A DNA stretch of 64,000 nucleotides from the NCBI RefSeq assembly GCF_029674545.1, contig NZ_CP121354.1:620001-684000 (forward strand), read 5' to 3'. The translations under genes and the position numbers were made by a program. A model generated the notes under the pieces. That model ran no database searches. It was not told the DNA's origin and saw only the letters and a program-made list of their open reading frames with translations. Shown here in pieces: positions 50,415 through 59,619 of this stretch. This DNA comes from Mesorhizobium sp. WSM4904. Its GTDB lineage: Bacteria; Pseudomonadota; Alphaproteobacteria; Rhizobiales; Rhizobiaceae. Positions within the stretch are counted from its first letter, which is position 1; every line of letters begins with the position of its first letter.

Positions 50415-51374
50415 ATGACAACCGATAATCTGAAGATCCCCACGGTCGCACTCGGCACCTGGGCCTGGGGCGATAGCGGCGAGACTGGCGACGGCTATTT
50501 CGGCAGCTCGCTAACTCGGGCTAGCCTGGAAGAGGTCGCGGACAAGGCGCATGCGGCCGGCTTCACCCTGTGGGACACCGCCGTGGTCTACGGCATGGGC
50601 CGTTCGGAGACCGTACTCGGGGAGGTCCTGAAGCGCTACGCCCGCAGCGACTACCAGCTCTCCACGAAGTTCACCCCGCAGGCCGCGGGAAGCGGTGACG
50701 ACCCGATGGCGGACATGCTGGAGCAGAGCCTGGCACGCCTCGGCACCGACTACATCGACATCTACTGGATTCACAATCCAGCGGATGTGGCGCGGTGGAC
50801 TCCGCGCCTGATCCCGTTGCTGAAGAGCGGGACGATCAAGCATGTCGGCGTCTCGAATCACAATTTGAGCGAAATCGAGCTCGCCAACCAGATCCTTGGA
50901 GACGCCGGGTTCCGGGTCGAGGCCGTCCAGAACCACTATAGCCTCCTCTACCGCAGCTCCGAGGATGCCGGCATCCTGGACTACTGCCGCAGCCAGGGCA
51001 TCCCGTTCTTCGCCTATATGGTGCTCGAGCAGGGCGCCTTGACCGGCAAGTACAGCCCGGAAAACCCGCTGCCGGAAGGCACCAACCGGGCGAAGACTTA
51101 CAATGGCATGCTGCCTCAGCTGAAGGCGCTGACGGACAGGCTCGCCGCGATCGGCCAGAAACACGGTGCAGCAGCTCCCGATGTCGCAACGGCCTGGGCT
51201 ATCGCCAAGGGCGCGACGCCGATCATCGGCGTCACCAAGCCCAACTACATCGATGGTCTGGTCCGAGCCACCAGCATGACGCTCTCCGGCGACGACATCG
51301 CGGAGCTGGAAGCCCTCGCCGACGCCGCCAACGTGAACACCCGCGGCTGGTGGGAAAAAGCGATGCAGGTTTAA
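50415..51374 (+). CDS. aldo/keto reductase
   Basis: A 319-residue AKR. The tetrad shows as LWDTAVVYG (Asp, Tyr), LSTKFTP (Lys) and YWIHNPADV (His); TAWAIAKGATPIIGVTKP is the cofactor-binding part. It differs clearly from the AKR at 8623. ATG 50415 is used; the frame is open further upstream but overlaps the regulator. Probably controlled by the divergent AraC regulator. A decayed copy of its cofactor segment lies at 52029-52091. Confidence 0.92.
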   Translation: MTTDNLKIPTVALGTWAWGDSGETGDGYFGSSLTRASLEEVADKAHAAGFTLWDTAVVYGMGRSETVLGEVLKRYARSDYQLSTKFTPQAAGSGDDPMADMLEQSLARLGTDYIDIYWIHNPADVARWTPRLIPLLKSGTIKHVGVSNHNLSEIELANQILGDAGFRVEAVQNHYSLLYRSSEDAGILDYCRSQGIPFFAYMVLEQGALTGKYSPENPLPEGTNRAKTYNGMLPQLKALTDRLAAIGQKHGAAAPDVATAWAIAKGATPIIGVTKPNYIDGLVRATSMTLSGDDIAELEALADAANVNTRGWWEKAMQV

Positions 51375-51536
51375 AGCTCGGCTAGGACCTCCGACCGCCG
51401 CTCCGAGCAGGACGGCAGGCGATCATCTCGTTCCGCGGGATGATCGCCTGGCCTAACCGCCCACGCCTTCCCGGCGTTGCCGCGCCGGCTCCACTACAAG
51501 CGCCGAAGAGCGCAAAACCTCTGGAAAGGCCGCACC

Positions 51537-51992
51537 ATGCCCTTATTCAATCCGCCGCAAAACGGGTCCTCACCTTTCAAATCGATGCGCGGCGACCACG
51601 CCGGCCTCCGCGTCGCTGACCTCGACGCCGCACTGAGATGGTACCAGGACGTCCTCGATTTCCGGCACACGCGCAGCATCGAGGCGATGGGACTCACCTT
51701 CGCCTTCATCGCACCGCCGAACGACAACAGTTTCGAGATAGAGATCGTCGCTGGCCTCGGCGCTGTCGACCGACCTAGACCTGAGGACCTGCACGCGACC
51801 CTCGGCCTCCATGGCTGGCACCATCTGTGCTTCCACGTTGACAGCGTCGACGATGCGGTCGCTGAACTGCGGCGCCGCGGAGTCGACGTCATCGCTGGCC
51901 CGGTGGACTTCAGCGCGATCCAGCGCCGAGGCGCGTTCTTCCTGGATCCATGGGGCAATCTCTTCGAGTTGAACCATAGCTTGTCCGCCTGA
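51537..51992 (+). CDS. VOC-family (glyoxalase-like) protein
   Basis: A 151-residue metalloenzyme-fold protein with two beta-alpha-beta-beta-beta units. GDHAGLRVADLDAALRWYQDV at residues 19-39 supplies the first His, HHLCFHVDSVDDAVAELR the second, and FFLDPWGNLFELNH the C-terminal Glu. Substrate unknown; relatives are glyoxalases, dioxygenases or resistance proteins. It follows the AKR gene by 162 bases. Confidence 0.85.
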   Translation: MPLFNPPQNGSSPFKSMRGDHAGLRVADLDAALRWYQDVLDFRHTRSIEAMGLTFAFIAPPNDNSFEIEIVAGLGAVDRPRPEDLHATLGLHGWHHLCFHVDSVDDAVAELRRRGVDVIAGPVDFSAIQRRGAFFLDPWGNLFELNHSLSA

Positions 51993-52028
51993 ACCACGGC
52001 TCCGGTGTATCAGGCGTCGCAGCGGCCG

Positions 52029-52091
52029 CCCGAAGTTGCGACGGCGTGGGCCATCGCCAACGGCACGACGCCGATCATCGGCGTCACCAAA
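52029..52091 (+). pseudogene. fragment of an aldo/keto reductase gene
   Basis: Twenty-one codons read PEVATAWAIANGTTPIIGVTK in segments PEVATAWAIAN and GTTPIIGVTK, matching PDVATAWAIAKGATPIIGVTK of the AKR at 50415 almost fully. Flanking codons do not match. It is a decayed partial copy or the relic of a second AKR gene. Confidence 0.65.
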
Positions 52092-52184
52092 TGGCGCACC
52101 CGCCGCGACTCGAACGCGGATGCAGCGGGGCGAGCGAATTTCCGCAGACTAATTTAATTTGTAGCGTTAGTCTGCGGCGTCCAT

Positions 52185-55010
52185 CTAGCGCAGGGTCGCT
52201 AGCAGGCAGGCGGCAGACTTCAGATCAGCCGTATCCAAGCCCTCTGCGAAACGCTCGAACAGCGGTTGGAGTAAAGCTTGGGCGCTTTCGTGTTGGGTGC
52301 GATCAGCCAGAAGAGCTGCCAAATCGATCGTGGCGCGCAACTCCCACCCCCGCGAGCCGTGACCACGGCTCATTTCGAGCGACCGCCTGAAATACATTTC
52401 CACCTCGTCATCAGCACCGGGCTTGGTTACGCGAACAAGGCTTCCCTTCACGCGCAGCAACTCCGGCATGTAGCAAAGATCCCCATTTGCCTCGACCGAT
52501 CGGATTGTCTTGTTGACTAGTGCGAGGGCTTCCGCGAACTGGCCCGTCGCGGCGAAACCTTGAACGAGCGCGATGCTGAGCGGCGTTGTGAGCAGTTCGT
52601 ATGGGGCTGCGTGAAGGTCCTGAAGAACGCGTTGCAGGCTCCGAACCCCGCTTTCTGCATCGCCTCGACGAATGGCAAGTTCTCCTTGGAAGCCCCGCCC
52701 GACTGTGAGGTAGGGCCTGAGAGAGTGCAGCTCGGCGCAGGAGAAAAGACGATTTATATGCTCCTCCGCCCGGTCGAAATCACCGACCCAGACCAACACG
52801 GAAACTGCCCAGACCAGAGCGATGGAGAGCGTTAGCGGATGGTCTAACGTTTCCGCATCCTTGACTGTCAGCAGCGCACGCTCCACCGCGCGATCCGGAT
52901 AGCCTTGCAGCCAGTGTGTCCTGGCCAGGATCGCGCCGGCGAGAATTCTGCCGTCAAAGCCGAGATAGTTCGTCGTGGTCAGGTCAGAACGAGGGCCGCA
53001 TCGCAGCGCCTCTTCGAGCGCAGTCCGCGCACGCTCATGCTCTCCGTTCAGATGGAGCGAAATTCCCATCAAAGAATGCGCCAATGTCGTGGAGACCGAG
53101 TCCTCAAGAGTGCCAGCGATGACGGAGCAGCGCTCCGCATAGCTGAGCGCCGTCCTGAACCCTCCCGTGCGCAGGTGGAACATCTGCAATGGACCCAAAA
53201 CCTGGAGCTGATCGAGCCCATTGCCTCGCTCCTCGGCAATGGCGAGGCTTCTCTTCAAGGCCGCACGCGCAGCGTCCTGTCCTCCACGCGTGAACATCAG
53301 GGATACACCCGAGGCCGCCTGAAGACGCATCTCGTCGGGCCCTCCATCCGTGCTGTCGTCCAGAGCGAGAATTGCCTGGGCAGCCCAGCGGTGGCATTCG
53401 GTGAGCAAGGACATCGACAGGAAGACTGGAGCTGCGGCAGTGGCGAGCCGGATGCCGAGTTGAGTGTTCCCGTTAGGCCCGAAGCACCATTCCAAGGCCG
53501 CTCGCACATTCGCAATGCCGGCGAGGTGGAGAGCCCGCTGTGCCGCACTCGACAAGGTCGGCCATTCAGTTCCAGTTTCCTCCAGCCATCGCAGATAGTA
53601 GGTGACGTGGCGGGTGGCCAGCTCCGTGAGTTCGGCATCGTGGACGTCGAGATGGAGGGCATAGGCCCGCGTCGTATCGAGCAGCCGATACCGCATTGTT
53701 GCACCAGCGGGTCTTGCCGCGACCATCGACTTGGCTACGAGGCTGTCGATGGCACCAAACACCAGAGTCTCGTCAGCGGTGCGGCTCGTCACGATCGCCA
53801 GGGCGGCCTCAATCGAAAAGTGGCCAACGAACACGGCGAGCCGGCGAAGCACTAGACGCTCGAACTCGGACAGAAGCCCGAAGCTCCAGTCCAAAGTGGC
53901 CTGGAGGGTCTTCTGGCGCGGCGGCGCGGTGCGCTGCCCCGGCCACAGCAGAGTCAGTCGTTCGTCGAGAAGGGCCGCTGTCTTGTGAAGGCCGTAGCTC
54001 GCAACCCGTCCGGCCGCCAGCTCAATCGCGAGCGGCATGCCGTCAAGCTTCCGGCATATGTTGGCCACGACCTTGGCATCTGCATCGTCGAGATCGAGGC
54101 GAGCGCCGCTCGCCGCGGCGCGTTCTACGAAAAGCTGGGATGCGGGGAAGCCCTGCGCAACTGACACCGTGAGCTCCGGATCGTCCGGCGGGTATGCCAG
54201 CGGCGCCAGCTTGTAAACGTTCTCCCCTTCGACTTGAAGCGGCTCGCGGCTCGTCGCGAGGATGTGAGTCTGCGGCGTGTTGGCGAAGATACGGGTTGCC
54301 AGGTCTGCAGCCGCATCGATGACATGCTCGCAGGTATCGAGGATCAGGAGGGTCCGCCGCCCCACCAGACAGGCGATCAGCTCGGGGATGGCGTCGTCGG
54401 ACTGTGGTGACAGCCCGAGCGTCGAGGCCACTGTGGTCGCGACCAGGCTGGAATCGCTGAGCGCGCCTAGATCGACGAAATGCACGGCGCCAGCGAACAT
54501 CTCGATCAGATCATGTCCCACCGACACCGCAACAGTGGTCTTGCCGACCCCACCGGTGCCAACGATTGTGACGAAGCGCGTGGCAATGAGCTGGGTTGAA
54601 AGCGCGATAGCATCATCGGCCCGCCCCACCATCCGAATGAGCCGGCTTGGTAGATCGGCGTGATAGCTGGCGGCGACCTCCCTCTGCACGTCGTTCCGAC
54701 TGCCCGATCGCGAGATTGGCGCCACAAAGCAGTAGCCTCGTCCGGCCAAGGTCGCGATGTAGCGCGCGCCGTCCTTGCCGTCCCCCAGGGCTTTTCGCAG
54801 GTTGGCCATGTGAAATCGCAGGCTGCCCTCCTCCACGGTGACATCGGGCCAGACATGGGCCAGCAGGTCCTTCTTACTGACGACCTCGTTTGGGCGGGCA
54901 GCCATGGTCGCCAGGATGTCGAAGGCGCGTGCACCGAGATCAACCGGCACGCCCTGGCGCAGAAGGAGTCGTTCGTTCGCAACCAGGGTGAAGGGACCAA
55001 ATGAAATCAT
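52185..55010 (-). CDS. winged-helix regulator with NB-ARC-type ATPase and helical repeats
   Basis: A 941-residue signal-transduction ATPase. An OmpR/CadC-type winged helix spans residues 1-97 (VSKKDLLAHVWPDVTVEEGSL, then ARYIATLAGRGYCFVAP). An ATPase domain follows with Walker A GTGGVGKTT at 151-159 and LLILDTCEHV as Walker B. The C-terminal half is helical with TPR-like repeats (ARAALKRSLAIAEERGN, ARTALEEALRCGP). Such proteins oligomerise on ligand and ATP to activate transcription. It is divergent from ohr and the hydrolase genes, which may be its targets. Confidence 0.88.
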   Translation of the reverse strand: MISFGPFTLVANERLLLRQGVPVDLGARAFDILATMAARPNEVVSKKDLLAHVWPDVTVEEGSLRFHMANLRKALGDGKDGARYIATLAGRGYCFVAPISRSGSRNDVQREVAASYHADLPSRLIRMVGRADDAIALSTQLIATRFVTIVGTGGVGKTTVAVSVGHDLIEMFAGAVHFVDLGALSDSSLVATTVASTLGLSPQSDDAIPELIACLVGRRTLLILDTCEHVIDAAADLATRIFANTPQTHILATSREPLQVEGENVYKLAPLAYPPDDPELTVSVAQGFPASQLFVERAAASGARLDLDDADAKVVANICRKLDGMPLAIELAAGRVASYGLHKTAALLDERLTLLWPGQRTAPPRQKTLQATLDWSFGLLSEFERLVLRRLAVFVGHFSIEAALAIVTSRTADETLVFGAIDSLVAKSMVAARPAGATMRYRLLDTTRAYALHLDVHDAELTELATRHVTYYLRWLEETGTEWPTLSSAAQRALHLAGIANVRAALEWCFGPNGNTQLGIRLATAAAPVFLSMSLLTECHRWAAQAILALDDSTDGGPDEMRLQAASGVSLMFTRGGQDAARAALKRSLAIAEERGNGLDQLQVLGPLQMFHLRTGGFRTALSYAERCSVIAGTLEDSVSTTLAHSLMGISLHLNGEHERARTALEEALRCGPRSDLTTTNYLGFDGRILAGAILARTHWLQGYPDRAVERALLTVKDAETLDHPLTLSIALVWAVSVLVWVGDFDRAEEHINRLFSCAELHSLRPYLTVGRGFQGELAIRRGDAESGVRSLQRVLQDLHAAPYELLTTPLSIALVQGFAATGQFAEALALVNKTIRSVEANGDLCYMPELLRVKGSLVRVTKPGADDEVEMYFRRSLEMSRGHGSRGWELRATIDLAALLADRTQHESAQALLQPLFERFAEGLDTADLKSAACLLATLR

Positions 55011-55249
55011 GTCGCTTGTCGCGGCTCCGACAGTATCATGGGGTCATCCTTCGCCTGATTGAGGAAGATCCTGGCTCGCAGAAGGCCTTCCCTCAGGACA
55101 GATCCGCCACGCCGGGTGACGATCTGCGGCGGGACTTGCTGCTGCTGGCGAGCACTAACAGCTCCTCATAACGCATAACGGGCAAGCAGGGCGACCTCTC
55201 TCTATGTATCGAAGCAGCACAGCCTTCCATTGACCAACGGAGAGTGATC

Positions 55250-55666
55250 ATGCCCGCACAAACAAACAAACTCTATACCGGAAAAGTCCGCACCGCCGGT
55301 GGCCGGAACGGAGCATCTCGCAGCTCCGACGGGAGGCTGGACATCCGGCTCTCGCCACCCGGAGGCCCGGGCAGCGGCACCAATCCCGAGCAGCTGTTTG
55401 CCGCGGGCTGGTCGGCCTGCTTCGAGGGCGCGATGGCGATCGCCGCCCGCAAGATGAACGTCGCGCTGCCCGCCGGAACGGCAATCGACGCAGAGGTGGA
55501 CCTCAACGTCGACGAAGGCGCCTACTTCCTCGGCGCGCGTCTCAGCGTGAGTCTGCCAGGTCTCGATCGCAACGTCGCACGAGCGGTCGTCGATGCAGCC
55601 CATCAGACCTGTCCCTACTCGAAGGCCACGCGCGGCAACATCGATGTCGAAATCAACCTGGTCTAG
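55250..55666 (+). CDS. Ohr/OsmC-family organic hydroperoxide reductase
   Basis: A 138-residue cytoplasmic thiol peroxidase. The two catalytic cysteines are in SACFEGAM (about residue 58) and TCPYSKATRGN (about residue 122), with the usual TAGGRNGASRSSDG start. It reduces organic hydroperoxides. GGAG sits 8 bases before ATG 55250; a GTG two codons upstream is possible. First gene of a unit with two hydrolases, divergent from the ATPase regulator. Confidence 0.92.
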   Translation: MPAQTNKLYTGKVRTAGGRNGASRSSDGRLDIRLSPPGGPGSGTNPEQLFAAGWSACFEGAMAIAARKMNVALPAGTAIDAEVDLNVDEGAYFLGARLSVSLPGLDRNVARAVVDAAHQTCPYSKATRGNIDVEINLV

Positions 55667-55724
55667 CCTCATGCCGACCGTCGGGTCGGAGTTGGCCAAA
55701 ACCTCACAGCAAGGCGGTTTACCA

Positions 55725-56786
55725 ATGAACGCAATCAGAACTCCAGAAGAGATCGACCATTCCCGCCGACGCCTGTTCGGCATCGCCGCAGCGACCTTCG
55801 CGGCTGCGCAACTCGGCGCGATCAGCGGCGCGAGAGCGCAAGGTGGCCAGACAGACGCCGCCGCTTCCGCCTCCATACAGCCCAGGACCTCTTTTGCTTC
55901 CCTGAAGCAAATCGACGCCGGCCTGCTGAACATCGGATATGCCGAGGACGGCCCTGCAGGCGGCCCCCCGGTCATCCTCCTGCACGGCTGGCCCTATGAC
56001 ATCTATAGCTATGTCGATGTCGCGCCGCTGCTTGCGGCCGCAGGATACCGCGTGATCATGCCCTATCTCCGTGGCTACGGCACGACGCGCTTCCTGTCGG
56101 ACGCCACCGTCCGAAACGGCCAGCAGGCGGCGCTCGCCGTCGACATCATCGCCTTGATGGATGCCCTCGCCATCCAGAGGGCGGTCGTCGCAGGCTACGA
56201 CTGGGGGGCGCGGACTGCCAACATCGTCGCCGCGCTGTGGCCGGAGCGCTGCAAGGCCATGGTGTCCGTCAGCGGATATCTGATCGGCAGCCAGGCGGCC
56301 AACATGGCGCCGCTGCCACCGCAGGCCGAGCTGCAATGGTGGTATCAGTTCTATTTCGCCACCGAGCGCGGCCGCGCAGGCTACGCGAAAAACACGGACG
56401 ACTTCGCCAAGCTGATCTGGCGGCTCGCGTCGCCGCAATGGAAGTTCGACGACGCCACCTTCGCGCGAAGCGCGGCAGCCTTCGCCAATCCGGACCATGT
56501 CGACATCGTCATCCACAATTACCGGTGGCGCCTCGGCTTGGCCGCAGGCGAACCCAGATACGACGACCTGGAAAGAAAGCTCGCCACGGTTCCGACGATC
56601 GGTGTGCCGACGATCACGATGGAAGGCGATGCCAATGGCGCGCCGCATCCAGCCCCCGGTGCCTACGCCAAAAGATTTTCCGGCAAATACGAACACCGGC
56701 TGATCACGGGCGGCATCGGGCACAACCTGCCGCAGGAGGCACCACAGGCCTTCGCCCAGGCAGTCATCGACGTCGACCGGTTCTAG
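55725..56786 (+). CDS. Tat-exported alpha/beta hydrolase
   Basis: A 353-residue hydrolase with a Tat signal (HSRRRLFGIAAATFAAAQLG, residues 11-30). The oxyanion motif HGWPYD is near residue 86 and the nucleophile region is GYDWGAR, with Asp as in haloalkane dehalogenases and soluble epoxide hydrolases. The late GGIGHNLPQEAP supplies the His. It therefore likely opens an epoxide or C-halogen bond in the periplasm. ATG 55725 lies 58 bases after ohr. Confidence 0.88.
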   Translation: MNAIRTPEEIDHSRRRLFGIAAATFAAAQLGAISGARAQGGQTDAAASASIQPRTSFASLKQIDAGLLNIGYAEDGPAGGPPVILLHGWPYDIYSYVDVAPLLAAAGYRVIMPYLRGYGTTRFLSDATVRNGQQAALAVDIIALMDALAIQRAVVAGYDWGARTANIVAALWPERCKAMVSVSGYLIGSQAANMAPLPPQAELQWWYQFYFATERGRAGYAKNTDDFAKLIWRLASPQWKFDDATFARSAAAFANPDHVDIVIHNYRWRLGLAAGEPRYDDLERKLATVPTIGVPTITMEGDANGAPHPAPGAYAKRFSGKYEHRLITGGIGHNLPQEAPQAFAQAVIDVDRF

Positions 56787-56868
56787 CCCCCGCGCGCTCA
56801 GGGTCACGATTACGTCTTCGCGCGGCTTGCGCCAAAGTCCAACCAATCAACCGTCAAAGGACATCGAG

Positions 56869-57645
56869 ATGAAAACACTGCTTGCAGCCTTGGCAATCGC
56901 CAGCGCCTTGTTCGGCAACGCATATGCGCAGGCCAACAAACCCACCGTCGTTTTGGTTCACGGCGCGTTCGCGGATTCGTCGAGCTGGAACGGCGTCGTC
57001 AAAATCCTGGAGAAGGATGGCTATCCTGTCGTAGCCGTCGCCAATCCGCTGCGTGGGGTCAAAAGTGACGCTGGCTACGTCGCCGACATCCTTGGCTCCA
57101 TCAAATCGCCTGTCGTCCTCGTTGGCCATTCCTACGGCGGCTCGGTCATCAGCGACGCGGCCGAAGGCCATGCGAACGTCAAGGCACTGGTTTATGTCGC
57201 GGCCTTCGCGCCGGATGCGGGCGAGACCGCCGCGCAACTCGCCGGCAAATTTCCCGGCAGCTCGCTCGGTCCGACCCTCGCGCCGCCGGTCACCCTGTCA
57301 AGCGGTGGGAAGGACCTCTACATTCAGCAGGATAAGTTCCACGATCAGTTCGCCGCCGACGTCTCCGAAGCCGAAGCCAGGCTGATGGCCGCGGGGCAGA
57401 GGCCTGTTGCAGAAGCTGCGCTGAGCGAAATCCAAACTGAAGCAGCGTGGAAAAAGCTTCCAACCTGGTTCGTCTACGGGGACGGCGACAAGAACATACC
57501 GGCGCAAGCCTTGGCATTCATGGCTGCCCGGGGCCACTCTCGGGATACCGTGGTCATCAAGGGCGCCTCGCATGTAGTTATGGTATCGCACCCTGAACCG
57601 GTGGCGCGGCTGATCGAGAAGGCCGCTACAGAGACATCACGATGA
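56869..57645 (+). CDS. secreted alpha/beta hydrolase
   Basis: A 258-residue hydrolase with a Sec signal peptide (MKTLLAALAIASALFGNAYA). VLVHGAFADSSSW is the oxyanion region and GHSYGGSV the nucleophile elbow with Ser; KGASHVVMVSHPE carries the His. This matches the salicylate-esterase/EstC-like group of small hydrolases. AAAGGA precedes ATG 56869. Its stop overlaps the start of a broken quinone oxidoreductase gene (ATGA), so the operon once continued. Confidence 0.9.
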   Translation: MKTLLAALAIASALFGNAYAQANKPTVVLVHGAFADSSSWNGVVKILEKDGYPVVAVANPLRGVKSDAGYVADILGSIKSPVVLVGHSYGGSVISDAAEGHANVKALVYVAAFAPDAGETAAQLAGKFPGSSLGPTLAPPVTLSSGGKDLYIQQDKFHDQFAADVSEAEARLMAAGQRPVAEAALSEIQTEAAWKKLPTWFVYGDGDKNIPAQALAFMAARGHSRDTVVIKGASHVVMVSHPEPVARLIEKAATETSR

Positions 57646-57737
57646 AAGCGGTGGTGATGACCGCCCAAGGCGGACCGGAAGTGATTGAACTTGTCTAGTT
57701 GTCCGAGCCGGAGTCCGGCCCGGCCGAGGTCGCATGG
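57642..57737 (+). pseudogene. N-terminal fragment of a quinone oxidoreductase/zinc dehydrogenase gene
   Basis: The frame reads MKAVVMTAQGGPEVIELV, then a TAG at 57696, then LSEPESGPAEV. This is the usual start of NADPH:quinone oxidoreductases, interrupted by a stop and cut off after 32 codons where the next fragment begins. It overlaps the hydrolase stop by ATGA. Confidence 0.7.
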
Positions 57738-57998
57738 CAAACGAAGGTCTTGAACTTTCCCGGCGCAGGTTGCTGGGATTGATGGGAGCAACGACAGCGG
57801 TCGCCGTAATTTGGTGCCGGCACGGCGATTGCCGCGCCCGCAGTCGGGCAGGAGCGGCGCACCGCTCGGCTATTCTTCACCGACGTGGGGTGCGGCCCCG
57901 ACGTCATGCTGCGGCGTGGGTGGACCTGCGATTCGCACGACTGGAGCTGGCAGATGCCGGCGTTCGAGAGCAAGTATCGCGTGATCGACGTGTTGTAG
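57734..57998 (+). pseudogene. frameshifted Tat-signal alpha/beta hydrolase fragment
   Basis: From ATG 57734 the frame gives a Tat signal LSRRRLLGLMGATTAVAV. From about 57813 the sequence continues one base out of frame as GAGTAIAAPAVGQERR, RGWTCDSHDWSWQMPAFE and YRVIDVL-stop, a recognisable hydrolase N-terminal half. A GHG-type continuation follows in a third frame near 58010. The gene is broken by at least one frameshift. Together with the previous fragment it fills most of the 451-base gap 57646-58096. Confidence 0.7.
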
Positions 57999-58096
57999 GC
58001 CATGGGAGCTTGGACCCGGCCGCGACACTCGGCGCGGTGCCGGCAGATTGGTGCGCTGTTCTGCGTAGCGACTTCGACAACCTTCGTGAGGCCTGT

Positions 58097-59263
58097 ATGG
58101 AAAGCCGTCCTTTCACGATCCACGTAGCCGACGAAGCCATAGAGGACCTGCACCGTCGCCTGTGGAACAGTCATTGGCCCGGTTCGATCGATGCAGATAG
58201 CTGGGAGGACGGCACCAGCCTTTCGTTCCTCAAGCGTCTGCGAGATCACTGGCTGCACCAGTTCGACTGGAGGATGCAGGAGGGTCGGCTGAACAGGCTG
58301 CCGCAGTATGTTTCGACGATCCGAGGCCTCGGCATCCACTTCGTCCACCAGCCCGGGGTGGGACCTGCGCCCATGCCACTCGTCCTGACACATGGCTGGC
58401 CGGGTTCATTCGCGGAGATGGAGCGCATCATTCCACTTTTGGCCGATCCGGGTGCCAATGGCGGCGATCCCGGCGATGCGTTCCACGTCGTCGTGCCATC
58501 GCTGCCCGGCTACGGCTTCTCCCAAGCGCCTGCCGCTCCGGGCGTCAGTGCTCGGGAGATTGCCGCCATATGGCGAGAACTCATGGCCGGACTTGGCTAT
58601 GACCGCTTCGCAGCCCAAGGCGGCGACATCGGCGCGGGTGTCTCGTGCTGGCTGGCGCGCAGTTTTCCGGAAAGCCTCGTCGGCGTCCACCTCAACTATA
58701 TCCCCGGCAGCTTCCGTCCGGGTCGGGATAAAAGCACCGCGCCCTTATCCGCCGAAGAGACGGCCTTCCTCGACAAGGCGGCGGCCTTCGCGGCAGCTGA
58801 GGGCGCCTACGCGGCGCTCCAGGCCACCAAGCCGCTAACCCTGGCCTTCGCGCTCTCCGACAGTCCCATCGGTCTTGCTGCCTGGATTGCCGAGAAATTT
58901 CGCGCCTGGAGCGATTGCGGCGGCGAACTCGAGCGAGCGATACCTATCGACACGCTGCTCACCGACGTTTCGATCTACTGGTTCTCAGGCAACATCTCTG
59001 CATCGTTGCGACTTTACAAGGAACTGCGCTCTCAGCCGCTGGCCTTCGAGGTAGGCGAGCGGGTTGGCGTGCCGTTCGGAGTGTCAGTCTTTCCGCGCGA
59101 GCTGCCCATGCCCCCGCGTTCTTGGGTCGAGCGTGCGCTCAACGTTGTGCGCTGGACCTGCATGCCCGCGGGCGGTCATTTCGCTGCACTCGAGCAACCC
59201 GAAGCGCTGACCGAGGAAATCCGAGCGTTCTTTAGGCCGCTTCGTTCAAGGGACAATGTTTAG
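58097..59263 (+). CDS. epoxide hydrolase with N-terminal EHN domain
   Basis: A 388-residue microsomal-type epoxide hydrolase. The EHN domain covers about residues 1-110 (ESRPFTIHVADEAIEDLHRR, WRMQEGRLNRLPQY). The core has THGWPGSFAEM (oxyanion), QGGDIGAGVS with nucleophile Asp, and GGHFAALEQPEAL with the catalytic His. It turns epoxides into diols. ATG 58097 is chosen; open frame upstream belongs to the decayed hydrolase. Its own promoter may have been supplied by the rearranged region. Confidence 0.92.
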   Translation: MESRPFTIHVADEAIEDLHRRLWNSHWPGSIDADSWEDGTSLSFLKRLRDHWLHQFDWRMQEGRLNRLPQYVSTIRGLGIHFVHQPGVGPAPMPLVLTHGWPGSFAEMERIIPLLADPGANGGDPGDAFHVVVPSLPGYGFSQAPAAPGVSAREIAAIWRELMAGLGYDRFAAQGGDIGAGVSCWLARSFPESLVGVHLNYIPGSFRPGRDKSTAPLSAEETAFLDKAAAFAAAEGAYAALQATKPLTLAFALSDSPIGLAAWIAEKFRAWSDCGGELERAIPIDTLLTDVSIYWFSGNISASLRLYKELRSQPLAFEVGERVGVPFGVSVFPRELPMPPRSWVERALNVVRWTCMPAGGHFAALEQPEALTEEIRAFFRPLRSRDNV

Positions 59264-59352
59264 GACCGCTGGCCACGCGGAAGTTCCCGTGCTTCCGCGA
59301 CTGCCAGGAACACTGAAATGCCTTCAACGTCCGGCCAACATCTGGAATTTGT

Positions 59353-59429
59353 TGGCGCGCCCGAAGAGATTCGAACTCCTGACCCCCAGATTCGTAGTCT
59401 GGTGCTCTATCCAGCTGAGCTACGGGCGC
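59353..59429 (-). tRNA. tRNA-Arg (anticodon ACG)
   Basis: A 77-base cloverleaf with CCA encoded. The acceptor arms GCGCCCG and CGGGCGC pair fully. The D arm AGCTCAGCTGGATAGAGCA, the anticodon stem CCAGA/TCTGG around loop CTACGAA (anticodon ACG), and the T arm with GTTCGAATC are all regular. ACG is read as ICG and decodes CGU, CGC and CGA. The gene closes the accessory region on its right. Confidence 0.96.
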
Positions 59430-59619
59430 GCAACAGGCCGTGTAAGACACAAGCCCCGCGATCCGGTCGAGACGGCCGGCCGCGATGTGGAGTGTTCCCT
59501 AACGACTGAATTTCGGAAAAGCAAGCCGATCCGGCAAAAGTTTTGTCGCAGGCATTGCGGCTGAGCCTCCGACGGCGTCGTTCAGGACGGAACCGGCGCC
59601 GTCGTTGGGATGGTTGCGG

